Source of the DNA: Variovorax sp.
GTDB lineage: Bacteria > Pseudomonadota > Gammaproteobacteria > Burkholderiales > Burkholderiaceae_C
Direction: 5' to 3'
Length of the DNA: 64,000 bases
Assembly (NCBI GenBank): GCA_017744935.1
Contig: JAGIAI010000025.1
Location: forward strand, 1-64,000
The first letter of the stretch is position 1; every line of letters begins with the position of its first letter. A program made the translations under genes and the position numbers. This document shows positions 59,796 to 64,000 of this stretch, in pieces. Under the pieces are notes generated by a model. The model was given only the letters and a program-made list of their open reading frames with translations, was not told the origin of the DNA and did no database searches.

Positions 59796-61187
59796 CTACT
59801 GCAGCTGCCGCACGATATCCAGCGCCTCTTCGATCCGCTCCACCGCGTGGATCGTCAGCCCCTCGATCTCCTTCGCGCCCTTCTTCGGCGCGTTCGCCTT
59901 GGGCACCACCGCCACGCTGAAGCCGAGCTTGGCCGCTTCACGCAAACGCTCCTGCCCGCGCGGCGCAGGCCGCACTTCACCAGCAAGACCAACTTCGCCG
60001 AAGGCGATGAAGCCCTTGGGCAGCGGCTTGCCACGCAGGCTCGACGTGATCGCGAGCATCACCGCCAGATCGGCTGCCGGTTCGCTGATGCGCACGCCGC
60101 CGACGGCGTTGACGAACACGTCCTGATCCATGCACGCCACGCCCGCGTGCCGGTGCAGCACCGCGAGCAGCATCGCGAGGCGATCGCGGTCCAGGCCCAC
60201 TGACAAGCGCCTCGGGCTGGGTCCGCCGTTGTCGACCAGCGCCTGGATTTCCACCAGCATCGGCCGCGTGCCTTCGAGCGTGACGAGCACGACGCTGCCG
60301 GGCACGGGCTCCGGGTGCTGGCTCAGAAAGATCGCGCTCGGGTTGGTCACGCCCTTGAGACCGCGCTCGGTCATCGCGAAGACGCCGATCTCGTTGACGG
60401 CGCCGAAGCGGTTCTTGATGGCGCGCACGAGGCGGAAGCTCGAATGCGTGTCGCCTTCGAAGTACAGCACCGTGTCGACCATGTGTTCGAGCACGCGCGG
60501 GCCGGCGAGCGCGCCTTCCTTCGTGACGTGGCCCACAAGCACGACCGCGGTGCCGCTGGCCTTGGCGAACCGTGTGAGGTGCGCCGCGCATTCGCGCACC
60601 TGCGCGACGGAGCCGGGGGCGGAGGTGAGCTGGTCGGAATACACGGTCTGGATCGAATCGATCACCGCGATCGTCGGGCGCGTGGCGTCGAGCGTGGCGA
60701 TGATCTTTTCGAGCTGGATCTCGGCGAGCACTTGCACCTGCGAGTGGTCGAGGCCGAGGCGTCGCGAGCGCAGCGCGACTTGCGCGCCGCTTTCTTCGCC
60801 GGTGACGTAGAGCGCGTTGCGGCCCATGTTCTGGAGCGCATCGGCCGCCTGCAGCAGCAGCGTGGATTTGCCGATGCCGGGGTCGCCGCCGATCAGCGTG
60901 ACGCCGCCGTCGACGATGCCGCCGCCGAGCACGCGGTCGAGTTCTTCCATGCCGGTGGGGGCGCGCGCGACGTCGGCGGCTTCGATTTCAGAGAGGGTGG
61001 CGAGCTCGGCCGATCCGCCGAGCGACGCAAACTGGGTGCCGAAGCGGTTGTTGGCCGCGCCGCCCGCGGGCTGCGCAACCTGTTCGATCAATGTGTTCCA
61101 TGCGCCGCAGCTCGGGCATTTGCCGAGCCACTTGGCGCTCGTGCCGCCGCACTCGGTGCAGACGTAAACGGTTTTTTCCTTGGCCAT
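59796..61187 (-). CDS. radA: DNA repair protein RadA
   Basis: YVCTECGGTSAKWLGKCPSCGAWNTL zinc finger; GGDPGIGKSTLLLQAA; KNRFGAVNEIGVFAM. Confidence 0.96.
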   Translation of the reverse strand: MAKEKTVYVCTECGGTSAKWLGKCPSCGAWNTLIEQVAQPAGGAANNRFGTQFASLGGSAELATLSEIEAADVARAPTGMEELDRVLGGGIVDGGVTLIGGDPGIGKSTLLLQAADALQNMGRNALYVTGEESGAQVALRSRRLGLDHSQVQVLAEIQLEKIIATLDATRPTIAVIDSIQTVYSDQLTSAPGSVAQVRECAAHLTRFAKASGTAVVLVGHVTKEGALAGPRVLEHMVDTVLYFEGDTHSSFRLVRAIKNRFGAVNEIGVFAMTERGLKGVTNPSAIFLSQHPEPVPGSVVLVTLEGTRPMLVEIQALVDNGGPSPRRLSVGLDRDRLAMLLAVLHRHAGVACMDQDVFVNAVGGVRISEPAADLAVMLAITSSLRGKPLPKGFIAFGEVGLAGEVRPAPRGQERLREAAKLGFSVAVVPKANAPKKGAKEIEGLTIHAVERIEEALDIVRQLQ

Positions 61188-61314
61188 GCCGTGAGTGTAG
61201 GGAGGCATCGGCGCCGGTTTCCCCGATTCGTCATCGCCAAGTCTGATGATGGAGCGGCGCGCGCCTTGGCGTCGAATTGCAAGGCTCAACGACAACCAAC
61301 GTGTGGAGATGAGG

Positions 61315-63147
61315 ATGCCCGCTTCCGTATCGAAGAAAACCGCAGGGCTCTCGGTCAGGGCCTACATCGGCGACGCCAAGACGCTTCTGGCGTTCGACAT
61401 GCCGAAGGGCAAGACGAAGAACCTGGTCGGGTTCACGATCAAGGTGCAGCCCGAGGGCCAGACGCCCTTCTACCTGCACAACACGCTGACTTTCGCGTCG
61501 CCGGAGCTTCACGCCCAGGACCCGAAGCAGCCGCCCGGCTCCAGCCTGAATGCGCCGTTCCAGAAGTTCCGGTGGCTGCATGTGCCGGGGTCGATCCACC
61601 AGGGGCTGCAGCCGTTCATGGGGATGTACACGTACACGGTGACGCCGCGCTATGTGGATGCCAGGCAGTCGATGCAGCCGCTGGACGCGAAGCTCAGCGT
61701 TTCGGTCAAGGTTCCGGTCATGCCTTTCGAGCTGGACGGGCTGCAACTGGGGTTCACGCGCGGCTACGTGCAGTCGCAGGGTTTTCTGAATCACTTCGGG
61801 CCGAAGGCGCTGATCCGCCCGAACGACAAGGAGCTTCTGTTCGACACGTCGCAGATATCGGGCGCGAACGCCGCCGGCGAGCAATACAGCTTCGAGGAGG
61901 AATACACCTGGCTCGGCTTCACAGCGCGTCAGCGCGTGATGGATCTGCTGGACGAAGTGCTTGCGGACGGCAAGCTGACGGTCGATGTCTTCGCCTACGA
62001 CCTCAACGAACCGACAGTGATCGAAAGCCTTCTCGCGCTCGCGAAGGTCGGCCGGGTCCGGGTCATCCTGGACAACGCCGCGCTGCATCACGACAAGGAC
62101 ATGTCCAAGCCGGAGGATCAGTTCGAGACGCTGTTCACCAAGGCAAAGCGGAGCGGCGCCGCGATCAAGCGGGGGCATTTCAAGCGGTTCGCGCACGACA
62201 AGGTCTTCGTGGTGCGCAAGGTGGCGGACGGCACCGCGACGAAGGTGCTATGCGGGTCGACCAATTTTTCGGTGACGGGGATGTACGTCAACTCGAACCA
62301 TGTGCTGGTCTTCGACGACGCGAACGTGGCCGGTGAATACGCCAAGGTCTTCGATACCGCGTGGGAGGGCGACGTGAGCGGCCCGGCGTTCATCAAGTCA
62401 CCGCTGTCCGGGCAGATTTTCGATTTCAAGCTGTCACGCAAGATCACGGGAGACATCAGCTTTGCGCCGCACTCGCCGCAAGTCGCCACCTCGGTGCTCG
62501 ACGAGATCGCGACGCGTATTGCGCAGGAGGGCAAGAAGCCGCAGGGCAAGGCCAGCGTGCTGTTCGCGGTGATGGAGATGGACAACGGCACGAGCCCCGT
62601 CTACACGTCGCTGAGCACGCTGCACAAGAACCAGAAGGTCTTCAGCTACGGCATCTCGGACAACCCGACGGGCATCGCGCTTTACGAGCCCGGCAAGTCG
62701 ACCGGGGTGCTGGTGACCGGCAAGCCGAGTTCGACCATCTTGCCGCCGCCTTTCAATCAGGTCCGCAGCGTGGGCCTCGGTCACCAGATCCATCACAAGT
62801 TCGTGGTGTGCGCGTTCAATGACGACAACCCGACGGTGTATTGCGGCTCTTCGAACCTTGCGCTGGGCGGCGAGCAGGCCAATGGCGACAACCTGATCTG
62901 CCTGCGCGGGGAGGAAGTGGCGACGGTGTTTGCGCTTGAAGCCATTGCGCTGGTCGATCACTTCCAGTTCCTCGATCGCTATGCGAAGAAGAAGGGCCAG
63001 AAGGAGCCGCTGAAGTCATCTGCGCCGGCCGCCAAGGACGCTGCCGCCAAGGCGGTGAAATGGTCGCTTCGCACCACCGGCGAATGGGCCGAGGCGTACT
63101 TCGATTCGTCCGATCTCAAGTTCGTCGACCGACAACTCTTTGCTTGA
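61315..63147 (+). CDS. Phospholipase D-like domain protein
   Basis: Two HxK motifs: HDKVFVVRK...CGSTNFS and HHKFVVCAF...YCGSSNLA. Confidence 0.78.
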   Translation: MPASVSKKTAGLSVRAYIGDAKTLLAFDMPKGKTKNLVGFTIKVQPEGQTPFYLHNTLTFASPELHAQDPKQPPGSSLNAPFQKFRWLHVPGSIHQGLQPFMGMYTYTVTPRYVDARQSMQPLDAKLSVSVKVPVMPFELDGLQLGFTRGYVQSQGFLNHFGPKALIRPNDKELLFDTSQISGANAAGEQYSFEEEYTWLGFTARQRVMDLLDEVLADGKLTVDVFAYDLNEPTVIESLLALAKVGRVRVILDNAALHHDKDMSKPEDQFETLFTKAKRSGAAIKRGHFKRFAHDKVFVVRKVADGTATKVLCGSTNFSVTGMYVNSNHVLVFDDANVAGEYAKVFDTAWEGDVSGPAFIKSPLSGQIFDFKLSRKITGDISFAPHSPQVATSVLDEIATRIAQEGKKPQGKASVLFAVMEMDNGTSPVYTSLSTLHKNQKVFSYGISDNPTGIALYEPGKSTGVLVTGKPSSTILPPPFNQVRSVGLGHQIHHKFVVCAFNDDNPTVYCGSSNLALGGEQANGDNLICLRGEEVATVFALEAIALVDHFQFLDRYAKKKGQKEPLKSSAPAAKDAAAKAVKWSLRTTGEWAEAYFDSSDLKFVDRQLFA

Positions 63148-63186
63148 GAACTCAGGGTTAACCCGGAGTGGGTTTCCTGCGTCCGA

Positions 63187-63204
63187 TATTTAACATGTTA
63201 AATA
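63187..63204. promoter_or_regulatory. Perfect 18-bp palindrome, MarR/HpaR operator candidate
   Basis: TATTTAACATGTTAAATA, 15 bp upstream of the marR-type start. Confidence 0.6.
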
Positions 63205-63218
63205 AATCGAGACACAGG

Positions 63219-63650
63219 ATGAGCACCACCTTCGCGCACCGCAATCTGCCGCGCCTGCTTCTGCAGGCGCGCGAAGCCGTGATGGCGCATACGCGCCCGA
63301 GCCTGCGCGAGCATGAGCTGTCGGACCAGCAATGGCGCGTGCTGCGCGTGGTCGGCGAACACGGGTCCGTCGAAACCGGTCGCGTGGCGCGCGAGGCGTT
63401 CATCCTCGGCCCGAGCCTCACCGGCGTGCTCGCGCGCATGGAGCGCGACGGGCTCATCACCCGCAGCCGCGATCCCGAAGACCAGCGCTGCACCGTCATC
63501 GAGGCGACGCCGCACGGGCGCAAGCTGGTGAAGCGGCTCTCGGTGAGCATCGAGGCGCACTACAAGTGGATGGAAGAGTCGCTCGGCAAGGAGAAGCTCA
63601 CCCAGCTCTATGCCCTGCTCGACGAATTGATCGCATTGGAACAACCATGA
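63219..63650 (+). CDS. hpaR: MarR-family regulator, HpaR/HpcR-like
   Basis: NLPRLLLQAREAVMAHTRPSLREHELSDQQWRVLRVVGEHG; next to HpaG-like gene. Confidence 0.85.
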   Translation: MSTTFAHRNLPRLLLQAREAVMAHTRPSLREHELSDQQWRVLRVVGEHGSVETGRVAREAFILGPSLTGVLARMERDGLITRSRDPEDQRCTVIEATPHGRKLVKRLSVSIEAHYKWMEESLGKEKLTQLYALLDELIALEQP

Positions 63651-64000
63651 CCTCCTTTCTCCCCAAGGGCACGGTCTACGGCGTGCTCCTCAACTTCCGC
63701 ACGGAAGTCGAGGCGCTCGCGCCGCAGATGAATCAGCCGCCGTACAAGGCGCCACCGAAGGCACCCATCCTCTACGTGAAGACGGCCAACACCTGGAGCG
63801 CGCACGGCAGCGCGATCACTGTGCCGGCGCATGTTGCCGAGGTCGAAGTCGGCGCGACGATCGCGATGGTGATCGGTGCGGACAACGACGTCGAAGGTTT
63901 CGTGCTGATGAACGATCTGTCGATCCCGCACGCGAGCTTCTTCCGCCCGCCCGTCAAGTTCAAGTGCCTCGATGGCTTCCTCGGCCTCGGCCCTGCCATG
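63647..64000 (+). CDS. hpaG: Fumarylacetoacetate hydrolase-family HpaG N-terminal domain, truncated by window end
   Basis: KGTVYGVLLNFRTEVEALAPQMNQPPYKAPPKAPILYVKTANT. Confidence 0.78.
   Translation, partial: MTSFLPKGTVYGVLLNFRTEVEALAPQMNQPPYKAPPKAPILYVKTANTWSAHGSAITVPAHVAEVEVGATIAMVIGADNDVEGFVLMNDLSIPHASFFRPPVKFKCLDGFLGLGPAM

Noticed and set aside
1-64000. CRISPR arrays, rRNA or tRNA genes
   Set aside because: No regularly spaced repeats, rRNA motifs or convincing tRNA folds noticed by eye; a tRNAscan/minced run would be needed to exclude them fully

Overview
GC-rich chromosomal window, probably from a Variovorax-like Comamonadaceae (inferred from gene content only; no search was run). Core genes flank several accessory blocks: gatA(partial)-gatB, pyrE, exodeoxyribonuclease III, ilvE, rdgC, radA and the start of an hpa operon. 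Main blocks: (1) 8.5-22.0 kb, a minus-strand nitrogen/ureide cluster (allophanate hydrolase AtzF, AtzG/AtzE/AtzH homologues, a BiuH-like biuret hydrolase, a second isochorismatase-fold hydrolase, a BMP-type and a nitrate/taurine-type ABC transporter, a GntR regulator). The two putative operons are preceded by nearly identical sites, CATCTTGTAYMCAAG on the coding strand. (2) 23.6-27.2 kb, a compact ketosynthase / chain-length-factor / halogenase-like flavoprotein trio. (3) 29.28-41.63 kb, a decayed mosaic island. It appears to have inserted into a dispersed intergenic repeat, with a 14-bp direct repeat at the boundaries. It carries a broken tyrosine integrase, a cdiB'-'cdiA deletion fusion with a candidate toxin C-terminus and membrane immunity proteins, a triple-AP2-like protein, phage tail/holin remnants and a truncated Eco29kI-type restriction endonuclease. 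(4) 49.0-50.7 kb, hipBA with palindromic operators. (5) 52.7-57.8 kb, a LysR/Bug-receptor/LeuC-LeuD-LeuB-like putative catabolic operon. (6) 58.2-59.8 kb, an orphan Hcp + peptidoglycan amidase + lipoprotein set, a candidate T6SS effector-immunity module. All family calls come from reading motifs in the translations and need confirmation by HMM or structure search.
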